Shown here piece after piece: positions 25,543 to 33,233 of a stretch of DNA of 47,729 nt. Within the stretch, counting starts at the first letter, position 1, and every line of letters starts with the position of its first letter. The stretch lies in assembly GCA_050260355.1 (NCBI GenBank), contig JBLNBZ010000053.1, forward strand, positions 1 to 47,729, in the 5' to 3' direction. The notes under the pieces are model-generated. The model searched no databases and had not been told where the DNA came from. It worked only from the letters and a program-made list of their open reading frames with translations. This stretch comes from CADEFX01 sp050260355. GTDB taxonomy: Bacteria > Pseudomonadota > Alphaproteobacteria > Rhizobiales > Hyphomicrobiaceae. Position numbers and translations under genes: made by a program.

Positions 25543-26781
25543 TTAAGGCCTCTGGCCCTTCCAAATCGCGTTGTAGATCTCATCGAATAGCGGATCGAAC
25601 AGATCCTTGAGTGGGCCGTTCGCGTCGTTGCCGAAATATGCGATGTCGCCGCCCGCGGCATTGGCAATATCGACCCTCCGTGGCAACGTGGTCTGAAATA
25701 CGTAATCAGTGTCACTCCCCCACACGGCGCCGCCTTCCCGGGCACGCTCAAGTGCACCCTCCTCGACCGCGGAAAGTACTGCAACGCGCGTCATAACGCC
25801 GGCAATGCCCGCCAACTCGATGTCCAGCTTAAGATCCTTCTTGATCGCTTGCATGTTCGTCAGGAATTGCCTCACGGCTTCCACCGACAAGCGATCGAGG
25901 ACGGTCGGTACAACGAAGTGATTGCTTGCCACCAGCGCGTTGATCGAACCGAGCGTCATGCGCGGCGGCATATCGAAGATGATTGCCCCGTAGCGCCTGC
26001 GAACGTCCGGTGCGAGCAATGAGTGAGCGAGGCGAAAGCGCACATCGATGCCGCCGTCCTCTTGCAGAAGCCAGCGCAGCAAAAGCTGATTCTCTATCTG
26101 AGCGAATGTATAGTTGGCGGGGATCAGCCAGGCTTGGCTGAGCTTTGGCACGAGGTGGACACTGGCGCGATCCACGGTTGCGAGGTCTGCAGTCTCATCG
26201 AGCAGCCAATCGACGCGCGATTCCACCTCCTCGCGCTCGATTGCGAGCATCAGCATGTTCGACAGCGAGCCTTGATAATCCAAGTCCACGAGCGGAACGG
26301 GCATGTTGCGGGTCGTGCTGAGGTACGCGGCAAAGTTGGCCGCCAAGGTCGTCTTGCCGACGCCGCCCTTAAGGTTGCCGAATGTGATCGTCTTGGCCCC
26401 AGCAGGATCGCGCAGCCAGGTCAGATAGTCAGGAAAGGCCTTCGCAGGCCGCAGCTTCCAGAGCTGTTGCGAACCCTCAGTGATACTGCGCAGGTCGTGC
26501 CTGAGCTTCTCGACCTCTCTTTGCCTTTCCTGGACCTCGCCTTGAGCCCGCCTCAACTTTCGCTCGTGCTCTTCGAGTTCGGCTCTGGCCCGCGTGACGT
26601 CCTTCTCGAGCTCGCCGAGCTCTCGCGCCTGTCGAATGAGGTCGGCGCGGTCGCGCCTGTTCCAGACGAACGCCACCGCAGCAAAGGCTGGACCGATGAT
26701 GTAAGAGGCCAACTTGAGTAGGCCGTCATATGGATCTAGAAACTCAGCCAGCCAAGCGGAAAACTGCTTGATCCAATCCAC
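25543..26781 (-). CDS. Membrane-anchored, coiled-coil ParA/MinD-like ATPase
   Basis: About 412 residues. The N-terminus has a hydrophobic segment at about 26-40 (SYIIGPAFAAVAFVW) flanked by basic residues, then a highly charged coiled coil (about 49-100). The C-terminal two thirds is a deviant Walker ATPase of the ParA/MinD class: FGNLKGGVGKTTLAANFAAY (KGGVGKTT at 138-145), VDLDYQGSLSN (the Asp of Walker A'), YGAIIFDMPPRM (Walker B region) and VVPTVLDRLSVEAVRQF, as in ParA. No parB or parS is near, so plasmid partition is unlikely. The start used is GTG 26781 with AGGTG upstream; GTG 26802 is an alternative. It looks like a complete gene in the nuoD-nuoE insert, with base composition visibly less GC-rich than its neighbours (judged by eye). 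Specific role unknown. Confidence 0.85.
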   Translation of the reverse strand: MDWIKQFSAWLAEFLDPYDGLLKLASYIIGPAFAAVAFVWNRRDRADLIRQARELGELEKDVTRARAELEEHERKLRRAQGEVQERQREVEKLRHDLRSITEGSQQLWKLRPAKAFPDYLTWLRDPAGAKTITFGNLKGGVGKTTLAANFAAYLSTTRNMPVPLVDLDYQGSLSNMLMLAIEREEVESRVDWLLDETADLATVDRASVHLVPKLSQAWLIPANYTFAQIENQLLLRWLLQEDGGIDVRFRLAHSLLAPDVRRRYGAIIFDMPPRMTLGSINALVASNHFVVPTVLDRLSVEAVRQFLTNMQAIKKDLKLDIELAGIAGVMTRVAVLSAVEEGALERAREGGAVWGSDTDYVFQTTLPRRVDIANAAGGDIAYFGNDANGPLKDLFDPLFDEIYNAIWKGQRP

Positions 26782-26893
26782 AACACACCTGCGACGCAGC
26801 ACGAATTGATGCGCCGGAGTGTGCCACTGGCGCCGAGCGCGATAGTGGCCGAATTATCACATTGCGGAGCGATTGAGATGGCGGGCGCCGACC

Positions 26894-28084
26894 TTACCGG
26901 TCGATCTCGCCGAACACGATGTCGAGGGAGCCGAGGATGGCGGAGACATCTGCCAGCATGTGGCCCCGGTTCATGTAGTCCATGGCCTGCAGATGGGGAA
27001 AGCCGGGCGCGCGGATCTTGCAGCGGTAGGGCTTGTTGGAGCCGTCGGAGACGAGATAGACGCCGAACTCGCCCTTGGGCGCCTCAACGGCGGCATAGAC
27101 CTCGCCCGCGGGCACGTGGAAGCCTTCCGTGTAGAGCTTGAAGTGGTGGATCAGCGCCTCCATGGAGCGCTTCATCTCGCCCCGCTTGGGCGGCACCACC
27201 TTCTTGTCCTGCGCCACGTGCGGGCCCTGTCCCTCGGCAGACATCAGCTTCTCGCAGCACTGCTTCATGATGCGGACGGACTGGTACATCTCCTCCATGC
27301 GGATGACCTGGCGCGCATAGTTGTCGCAGGTCTTTCCCACGGGGATGTCGAACTCGAGCTCGGAATAGCACTCGTAAGGCTGGGCCCTGCGCAGGTCCCA
27401 GGCCGCGCCGGAGCCGCGCACCATCACGCCCGAGAAGCCCCACTTGAAGCAGTCCTCGAGGCTGATGACGCCGATGTCGACATTGCGCTGTTTGAAGATG
27501 CGGTTGTCGATGAAAAGGTCCCACAGGTCGTCGAGCACCTTGGGGTGTGTCTCGCAGAACCTGTAGATGTCCTCGATCAGCTTGGGCGGCAGGTCCTGGT
27601 GCACGCCGCCCACCCGGAAATACTTGGCATGCATGCGCGAGCCGGATGCGCGCTCGTAAAACACCATCAGCTTCTCGCGCTCCTCGAAGCCCCACAGCGG
27701 CGGCGTCAGTGCGCCGACGTCCATGGCCTGCGTGGTGGTGTTGAGGAGGTGCGACAGCAGGCGGCCGATCTCGGAGTAGAGCACGCGGATAAGCTGGGCG
27801 CGCTTGGGCACCTCGAGCCCGAGCAGCTTCTCCGCCGCAAGACAGAAGGCATGCTCCTGATTCATCGGCGCGACGTAGTCGAGCCGGTCGAAGTAGCCGA
27901 TCGCCTGCAGGTAGGTCTTGTGCTCGATCAGCTTCTCGGTGCCGCGATGCAGCAGGCCGATATGCGGGTCGACGCGCTCAACCACCTCGCCGTCGAGCTC
28001 GAGCACCAGACGCAGCACGCCGTGCGCGGCCGGGTGCTGCGGGCCGAAGTTCAGGGTGAAGTTGCGGATTTCGGTTTCGGGCAT
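26894..28084 (-). CDS. nuoD: NADH-quinone oxidoreductase subunit D
   Basis: The 49-kDa-like complex I subunit that lines the quinone site with NuoB; 396 residues. The family start is MPETEIRNFTLNFGPQHPAA at ATG 28084, with no strong ribosome binding site. GLLHRGTEKLIEHKTYLQ and GVMVRGSGAAWDLRRAQPY are conserved, and the C-terminus SLDIVFGEIDR is complete. It ends 112 bp before the start of the ParA-like gene read in the same direction. Immediately upstream is a four-helix-bundle gene and heptad array instead of nuoC. Confidence 0.97.
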   Translation of the reverse strand: MPETEIRNFTLNFGPQHPAAHGVLRLVLELDGEVVERVDPHIGLLHRGTEKLIEHKTYLQAIGYFDRLDYVAPMNQEHAFCLAAEKLLGLEVPKRAQLIRVLYSEIGRLLSHLLNTTTQAMDVGALTPPLWGFEEREKLMVFYERASGSRMHAKYFRVGGVHQDLPPKLIEDIYRFCETHPKVLDDLWDLFIDNRIFKQRNVDIGVISLEDCFKWGFSGVMVRGSGAAWDLRRAQPYECYSELEFDIPVGKTCDNYARQVIRMEEMYQSVRIMKQCCEKLMSAEGQGPHVAQDKKVVPPKRGEMKRSMEALIHHFKLYTEGFHVPAGEVYAAVEAPKGEFGVYLVSDGSNKPYRCKIRAPGFPHLQAMDYMNRGHMLADVSAILGSLDIVFGEIDR

Positions 28085-28097
28085 GTGGTATCTCGTG

Positions 28098-28132
28098 AGG
28101 TCGGCAGTCGGCAATCGGGAGTCGATAGCGGG
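28098..28132 (+). repeat. Heptanucleotide array A (5 units), plus orientation
   Basis: Units read AGGTCGG, CAGTCGG, CAATCGG, GAGTCGA, TAGCGGG, period 7. It sits between the nuoD start (28084) and the stop (28138) of the four-helix-bundle gene, and is inverted relative to array B on the other side of that gene. Confidence 0.75.
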
Positions 28133-28137
28133 TCGGG

Positions 28138-28518
28138 CTAGCTATCGTTATCGAGCGACCGGATAAGCCCTCGAAGCATTTTTCCCACAGTCTCACACTG
28201 CTCAATGACAGGATCGACAGCGGCGGTTGAGGTCAAGTCTATGCGCGTTGCCAGCAGGAAATGTGTCTCGAGCTCTTTGACCGAGCCTTGAGCCACACGG
28301 AGAAACTGAATGTAAGCGCCCTTGCTCTCCCGACCGTAGCCTTCAGCTATGTTGGCCGGAACCGAAGCGGCCGCGCGGCGTACCTGTGCCGTAAACCCAT
28401 AAATCTCATGCTGCGGAAATTGGTCGGTCAGTCGGCACGCTGCTTCAGCCAGGTTCATTGCTTCCTTCCACACGCGAAGGTCTCGGTACGACCGGATTTC
28501 GGCCTGCAGCTCAGCCAT
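28138..28518 (-). CDS. Four-helix-bundle protein (23S rRNA intervening-sequence type)
   Basis: A 126-residue protein of the family encoded in 23S rRNA intervening sequences (S23/IVP, also related to the Avd accessory protein of diversity-generating retroelements). Hallmarks: YRDLRVWKEAMNLAEAACRL, FPQHEIYGFTAQVRRAAASV, SVPANIAEGYGRESKGAYIQ and AQGSVKELETHFLLATRI. These proteins form basic four-helix bundles that associate as pentamers; their cellular role is unknown. The ATG at 28518 has CGGAG just upstream, overlapping the end of array B. The gene lies between nuoC and nuoD, same strand, and fills nearly all the space between two inverted heptad arrays: the start is 8 bp from one and the stop 5 bp from the other. 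This is clearly an insertion into the nuo operon. Confidence 0.9.
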   Translation of the reverse strand: MAELQAEIRSYRDLRVWKEAMNLAEAACRLTDQFPQHEIYGFTAQVRRAAASVPANIAEGYGRESKGAYIQFLRVAQGSVKELETHFLLATRIDLTSTAAVDPVIEQCETVGKMLRGLIRSLDNDS

Positions 28519-28526
28519 CGCAAGCT

Positions 28527-28554
28527 CCGACTGCCGAATGGCTACTGCCGATTG
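28527..28554 (-). repeat. Heptanucleotide array B (4 units), minus orientation
   Basis: Read on the minus strand: CAATCGG, CAGTAGC, CATTCGG, CAGTCGG. It overlaps the last codons of nuoC and supplies its TAG stop, and lies directly upstream of the four-helix-bundle start. Inverted relative to array A. Confidence 0.75.
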
Positions 28555-29150
28555 CCGGCCTTTTCGTCGCCCGGCAAAACGTACTCGGTGCCTTCCCACG
28601 GGCTCTCGAAATCGAAGGTGCGGAACTCCTGCGTCAGGCGGACGGGCTCATAGACGACGCGCTTCTGCTCGTCGTCGTAGCGTACCTCGACATAGCCGGT
28701 GAGCGGGAAGTCCTTGCGCAGCGGATAGCCCTCGAAGCCGTAATCGGTGAGCAGGCGGCGCAAGTCGGGATGGCCGGCAAAGCGGATGCCGTACATGTCG
28801 TAGGCCTCCCGCTCGTACCAGTTGGCTGCGGGAAACACATCGACCACGCTCGGAACAGGGCTGCGCTCGTCGACCTCCACGCGCAAGCGGATGCGCTGGT
28901 TCTTGCGCGGCGAGAGCAGATGATAGACCACGTCGAAACGCTGCTCGCGCGCCGGATAGTCGACGCCGCAGATATCGATCAGCACCTCGAACAGGCAGGC
29001 AGGGTCGTCGCGCAAGGTGCGCAGCACCCGCGCGATGTCGTCGCGCACGACCGTCAGCGTGAGCTCGCCGAAGCGGATGTCGGAGCGCAGCACCTGGGCG
29101 CCGAGCTTGGCCGTGACGTGCTCGCTCAGCTTGGTCAGCGCATCATCCAT
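28542..29150 (-). CDS. nuoC: NADH-quinone oxidoreductase subunit C
   Basis: The 30-kDa-like subunit of complex I, 202 residues, in the peripheral arm between NuoB and NuoD. Conserved DICGVDYP, RFDVVYHLLS, FPAANWYEREAYDMYGI, GHPDLRRLLTDYGFEGYPLRKDFPLTGYVEVRYD and EFRTFDFESPWEG; catalytic subunits have no cofactor here. The last residues, GNRQ, and the stop TAG are encoded by heptad array B, so the natural end has been replaced by repeat sequence. The protein's conserved part is complete. It precedes the four-helix-bundle gene and, beyond it, nuoD. Confidence 0.96.
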   Translation of the reverse strand: MDDALTKLSEHVTAKLGAQVLRSDIRFGELTLTVVRDDIARVLRTLRDDPACLFEVLIDICGVDYPAREQRFDVVYHLLSPRKNQRIRLRVEVDERSPVPSVVDVFPAANWYEREAYDMYGIRFAGHPDLRRLLTDYGFEGYPLRKDFPLTGYVEVRYDDEQKRVVYEPVRLTQEFRTFDFESPWEGTEYVLPGDEKAGNRQ

Positions 29151-29168
29151 GTCCGTGATCCTGTCGGG

Positions 29169-29189
29169 CGGTTGGCAGCAGGCAGTCGG
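29169..29189 (+). repeat. Heptanucleotide array C-left (3 units), plus orientation
   Basis: CGGTTGG, CAGCAGG, CAGTCGG; a CTGTCGG copy one base out of phase precedes them. Sits 19 bp from the nuoC start and 15 bp from the inverted array at 29205-29239. Confidence 0.65.
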
Positions 29190-29204
29190 GATGAGCGCCG
29201 CACG

Positions 29205-29239
29205 TCCACTGCCTATTGCCTGATACCCAGTACCTAGTG
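29205..29239 (-). repeat. Heptanucleotide array C-right (5 units), minus orientation
   Basis: Read on the minus strand: CACTAGG, TACTGGG, TATCAGG, CAATAGG, CAGTGGA. It ends 4 bp from the nuoB stop. Together with 29169-29189 it forms inverted arrays around a 15-bp centre in the nuoB-nuoC junction, with no gene between them. Confidence 0.65.
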
Positions 29240-29243
29240 CTGC

Positions 29244-29819
29244 CTATCTCTCGATTGTCCCGGTCCGCCTGATCTTCTTCTGCAGCAGAAGAACACCATA
29301 AAGCAGGGCCTCGGCCGTCGGCGGGCAGCCCGGAACGTAGACGTCGACCGGCACGATGCGATCGCAACCGCGCACGACGGCGTAAGAGTAGTGGTAGTAG
29401 CCGCCGCCGTTGGCACATGAGCCCATGGAGATGACGTAGCGCGGCTCGGGCATCTGGTCGTAGACCTTGCGCAGCGCCGGCGCCATCTTGTTGGTGAGCG
29501 TGCCGGCCACGATCATCACGTCCGACTGGCGGGGGCTCGCGCGCGGCGCGAAGCCGAAGCGCTCCACGTCGTAGCGCGGCATCGACACCTGCATCATCTC
29601 GACCGCGCAGCAGGCGAGCCCGAATGTCATCCACATCAGCGAGCCGGTGCGCGCCCAGTTGATGAGGTCGTCCACCGTCGTGACGAGGAAGCCTTTGTCG
29701 GCCAGCTCGTCGCTGATCAAGCCGAAGGACGGGTCACCCGGCTTGATTACGCCCGAGCCCTCCCGCGGCTGCTCGAAGACAGGGGTCGGCACCAACGCGG
29801 GAGACTTGATCAATCCCAT
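29244..29819 (-). CDS. nuoB: NADH-quinone oxidoreductase subunit B
   Basis: The PSST-like subunit, 191 residues, carrying the last cluster (N2 [4Fe-4S]) before quinone. Cluster ligands Cys70, Cys71 (GLACCAVEM), Cys135 (MGSCANGGG) and Cys165 (VPGCPPTAE) are all present. The ATG at 29819 has GGGAG at good spacing and overlaps the nuoA stop by 10 bp, as in operons translated together. It ends at the edge of a heptad array. Confidence 0.97.
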   Translation of the reverse strand: MGLIKSPALVPTPVFEQPREGSGVIKPGDPSFGLISDELADKGFLVTTVDDLINWARTGSLMWMTFGLACCAVEMMQVSMPRYDVERFGFAPRASPRQSDVMIVAGTLTNKMAPALRKVYDQMPEPRYVISMGSCANGGGYYHYSYAVVRGCDRIVPVDVYVPGCPPTAEALLYGVLLLQKKIRRTGTIER

Positions 29820-30175
29820 TCCAGCGCTCCCTTGCGCCACTCGTAGATGAAGCCCACGGTCAGCACGCCCAGAAACACCATCATGGACCAGAAGCCGAAG
29901 GCGCCGACATCCTTGAAGGCGACAGCCCAGGGAAAGAGGAAGGCAACCTCGAGATCGAAGATGATGAACAGGATCGAGACCAGGTAGAAGCGCACGTCGA
30001 ACTTCATGCGCGCGTCATCGAAGGCATTGAAGCCGCATTCGTATGCCGACAGCTTCTCCGGGTCCGGGTTCCTGTAGGCGACGAGGAACGGCGCCACCAT
30101 CAGCGCGCCGCCGATGGCCAGCGCGACGCCCATGAACACGGCGATCGGCAGGTAGTCGAGAAGCAACTGGTTCAT
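29810..30175 (-). CDS. nuoA: NADH-quinone oxidoreductase subunit A
   Basis: Small membrane subunit of complex I, 121 residues with three membrane helices. Conserved segments: YECGFNAFDDARMKFDVRFYLV, with the Cys of the matrix-facing loop, and FLFPWAVAF with the acidic FDLEV. The ATG at 30175 gives the family N-terminus MNQLLLDYLPIAVFM; the frame upstream is not gene-like. First nuo gene; its promoter should be in the 265-bp gap shared with divergent pepN. Confidence 0.96.
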   Translation of the reverse strand: MNQLLLDYLPIAVFMGVALAIGGALMVAPFLVAYRNPDPEKLSAYECGFNAFDDARMKFDVRFYLVSILFIIFDLEVAFLFPWAVAFKDVGAFGFWSMMVFLGVLTVGFIYEWRKGALEWD

Positions 30176-30440
30176 GCCGCTTGCAACCTTGGCCGCGGGC
30201 CGCACCAAATCAGACGCCTGTGTGTTAACCCACAGCCCTGCCGCGTGCAACCCTGCAACGGTGCGGCAGGAATGCCAGTTCCATGCCGGGCGAATGGATG
30301 GCGGGGCAAAGTCCGGGAATCGCTGACCAAGCGGCGGGGGAGCCCTTTTCGCGCAGCCTCGCGACCGCCGATCGGCTGGGAGCGGCTCGAGGCCCCGCAT
30401 CCGTCTTGTATCCGGTGGCGGGAGTAGCCATAAACGCAGC

Positions 30441-33089
30441 ATGAAACCCGAAGCTCCCCGCCCCATCCTGCTCAAGGACTATCGCCCCTCCCCCTATCTG
30501 ATCGATGCCGTCGACCTCGACATCGCCCTGCATGCGACGCGGACGCGGGTACGCTCCCGGCTCAAGATCCGCCGCAATCCAGCGGCGGGGGAGAAATCGG
30601 CTCCGCTGGTCCTGGACGGAGAGAGCCTGGAGCTGGAGCGCGTGCTGCTCGATGGGCGCGAGCGCGCGGCAGGCGAATACGAGGTGACTTCAACCGCGCT
30701 CACGCTGCAGCGCGTTCCAACGAAGCCGTTCACCCTGGAAGTCGTCACCTACTGCAACCCGGAAGCCAATAAGGCTCTGCAGGGGCTCTATCTGTCGCGC
30801 GGCGTCTTCTGCACGCAGTGCGAGGCACAGGGGTTTCGCCGCATTACATACTTTATCGATCGGCCCGATGTCCTGTCGACCTACACGACCCGCATCGAGG
30901 CCGACCAGAACGAGGCCCCAGTGCTGCTCGGCAACGGCAACCCGATCGAACACGGACCACTGGACCGCGGCCGGCGGCACTTTGCCGTGTGGCAGGACCC
31001 CTTCCCCAAGCCCTGCTACCTCTTTGCGCTGGTAGGCGGCAAGCTCGCGTCCGTGGCCTCGACATTCACCACCATGTCCGGCCGCAAGGTGAAGCTCGGC
31101 ATCTATGTGGAGCCCGGCAAGGAAGATCGCTGTGCCTGGGCGCTGGACTCCCTGAAACGCTCGATGAGATGGGACGAGGAGCGGTTCGGGCGCGAATACG
31201 ATCTCGACGTGTTCAACATCGTCGCCGTGTCGGACTTCAATATGGGGGCGATGGAGAACAAGGGGCTCAACATCTTCAACGACCGGCTGGTGCTGGCCTC
31301 GCCCGAGACTGCCACCGACGCCAACTTCGCCGATATCGAGCGCGTCATCGCGCACGAGTACTTCCACAACTGGACCGGCAACCGCATCACCTGCCGCGAC
31401 TGGTTCCAGCTCTGCCTCAAGGAGGGGCTGACCGTCTATCGGGACCAGGAATTCTCCTCCGACGAGCGCTCGCGCACCGTGCAGCGCATCCACGATGTGC
31501 GCATGCTGAAGGCGCGGCAATTTCCCGAGGACGCGGGCCCGCTCGCGCACCCGGTCAGGCCCGAGAGCTACATAGAGATCAACAACTTCTACACGGCGAC
31601 GGTGTACGAGAAGGGCGCCGAGCTGGTGCGCATGATCGAGACGATCATCGGCCGCGAGGCGTTCCGAAAGGGCATGGACCTGTACTTCGGGCGCCATGAC
31701 GGAGAGGCCGCAACGGTCGAGCAGTTCGTGGCCTGCTTCGAGGCTGCAAGCGGGGTCGACCTCAAGCAGTTCATGACCTGGTACTCGCAGGCCGGCACGC
31801 CGGAGCTGGTCTGCAAATTGAAGTATGACGCGAAAGCGAAGGCAGCCGACCTCACCATTGAGCAGATGCTGCCGCCAACCCCGCACGAGTCCAAGAAGAA
31901 GCCGCTGCACATGCCGCTGCGGATGGGGCTGCTCGGAGGCAACGGCCAGGATCTGCCGTTGAAGCTTGCCTCGGGCAAGCAGGTGAGCGACGGCGTGATC
32001 GACCTGCGCAAGCGGATCGAGACGTTCCGCTTTGTCGAGATACCGTCGCGGCCGGTGCCGTCATTGCTGCGCGGCTTCTCGGCGCCCGCCAATGTCACGA
32101 TCGATCTGTCCGACGCGGATCTGCAGTTCCTGATGGCCAACGACAGCGACCTGTTCAATCGCTGGCAGGCCGCGCAGGACTATGCCACGCGCGCGCTCGT
32201 TGCCGCCGTGAAGGCCATACGCAGCGGCAAGCGGCCGGCACCGGCAACGGCCTTGGCCAAGGCGCTCGGCGTGACGCTTGCGGATGAGAGCCTGGAGCCG
32301 GCCTATCGCGCGCAGATGATGGTGCTGCCGAGCGAGGCCGATGTGGCCCGCATCATCGGCCGCGACGTCGATCCGGCCGCCATCAGCAAGGCACGGCGCG
32401 GCCTGCGGCGCGAGATTGGGAACGCGCTCGCCCCGCTCTTGCTCGACCTTTACAGGTCCTATGCCGTGGACGGCGCGTATACGCCAGATGCCGCCAGCGC
32501 CGGGCGGCGCGCGCTGCGCAACGCCGCGCTCGGCTTGCTCGCTGCCCGCGGCCGGCCGGAGGACATCACGCGAACCGCCGAGCACTTTCGTACCAGCAGC
32601 AACGCGACGGACGAGACCACCGCGCTCGCGCTCCTGGTGGATGTGCGCTCGCCGGAGCGGCAGGCGGCGCTCGACAGGTTCTATGAACGCTGGAGCAGCG
32701 ATCATCTGGTCATCGACCATTGGTTCGCCCTGCAAGCCGTATCCGTGCTCCCGAGCACGCTGGCGACCGTCAAGCGGCTGGCGGAGCATCCGTTGTTCTC
32801 GATCCGCAATCCGAACAAGGTGAGGGCGCTGATCGGCGCGTTTGCCGGCGGCAACTCGGTGCAATTCAACCGGCCGGACGGCCGTGGCTACGACTTCGTC
32901 GCCGACAAGGTTCTCGAGATCGATACCTTCAACCCGCAGGTCGCCGCCCGGCTGCTCGGCGCCTTCCGGAGCTGGAAGACGCTGGAAAGCGGGCGACGCC
33001 AAAAGGCGCGGCGGGTTCTGCAGCGGGTCGCCAAGACCCCCGGGCTCTCCCGCGATAGCCTGGAGATCGTGACACGCATGCTCGAATGA
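30441..33089 (+). CDS. pepN: Aminopeptidase N
   Basis: A cytosolic M1 zinc metallo-aminopeptidase of 882 residues that removes N-terminal amino acids from peptides. Substrate motif GAMEN (269-273), zinc site HEYFH (His305, Glu306, His309) with Glu328 of LKEG, and the conserved TGNRITCRDWFQL. The long C-terminal helical domain (about 560-882) includes NPNKVRALIGAF and the usual ending. Length is typical of the Escherichia coli PepN-type family. Start ATG 30441 follows a 265-bp gap divergent to nuoA. Confidence 0.96.
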   Translation: MKPEAPRPILLKDYRPSPYLIDAVDLDIALHATRTRVRSRLKIRRNPAAGEKSAPLVLDGESLELERVLLDGRERAAGEYEVTSTALTLQRVPTKPFTLEVVTYCNPEANKALQGLYLSRGVFCTQCEAQGFRRITYFIDRPDVLSTYTTRIEADQNEAPVLLGNGNPIEHGPLDRGRRHFAVWQDPFPKPCYLFALVGGKLASVASTFTTMSGRKVKLGIYVEPGKEDRCAWALDSLKRSMRWDEERFGREYDLDVFNIVAVSDFNMGAMENKGLNIFNDRLVLASPETATDANFADIERVIAHEYFHNWTGNRITCRDWFQLCLKEGLTVYRDQEFSSDERSRTVQRIHDVRMLKARQFPEDAGPLAHPVRPESYIEINNFYTATVYEKGAELVRMIETIIGREAFRKGMDLYFGRHDGEAATVEQFVACFEAASGVDLKQFMTWYSQAGTPELVCKLKYDAKAKAADLTIEQMLPPTPHESKKKPLHMPLRMGLLGGNGQDLPLKLASGKQVSDGVIDLRKRIETFRFVEIPSRPVPSLLRGFSAPANVTIDLSDADLQFLMANDSDLFNRWQAAQDYATRALVAAVKAIRSGKRPAPATALAKALGVTLADESLEPAYRAQMMVLPSEADVARIIGRDVDPAAISKARRGLRREIGNALAPLLLDLYRSYAVDGAYTPDAASAGRRALRNAALGLLAARGRPEDITRTAEHFRTSSNATDETTALALLVDVRSPERQAALDRFYERWSSDHLVIDHWFALQAVSVLPSTLATVKRLAEHPLFSIRNPNKVRALIGAFAGGNSVQFNRPDGRGYDFVADKVLEIDTFNPQVAARLLGAFRSWKTLESGRRQKARRVLQRVAKTPGLSRDSLEIVTRMLE

Positions 33090-33233
33090 CACAGGGTGCG
33101 CGGCGGGTAGATCGCGGTCGCAGATTGATTCTCGACAAAGCCGCCGGACTGACCCCACACTGAATTGGGTGATTCGGCGATGCGTCTCGCGCCGAATAGG
33201 GGTCTGGGCAAATCATACAAGTCGAGGGAAGCG

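Noticed and set aside
25543..26781. Plasmid partition system (ParA)
   Set aside because: No ParB, parS-like repeats or replication gene nearby; the membrane helix and coiled coil differ from partition ParA.
28098..29239. Heptad arrays as a CRISPR
   Set aside because: Units are 7 bp with no spacers and no cas genes.
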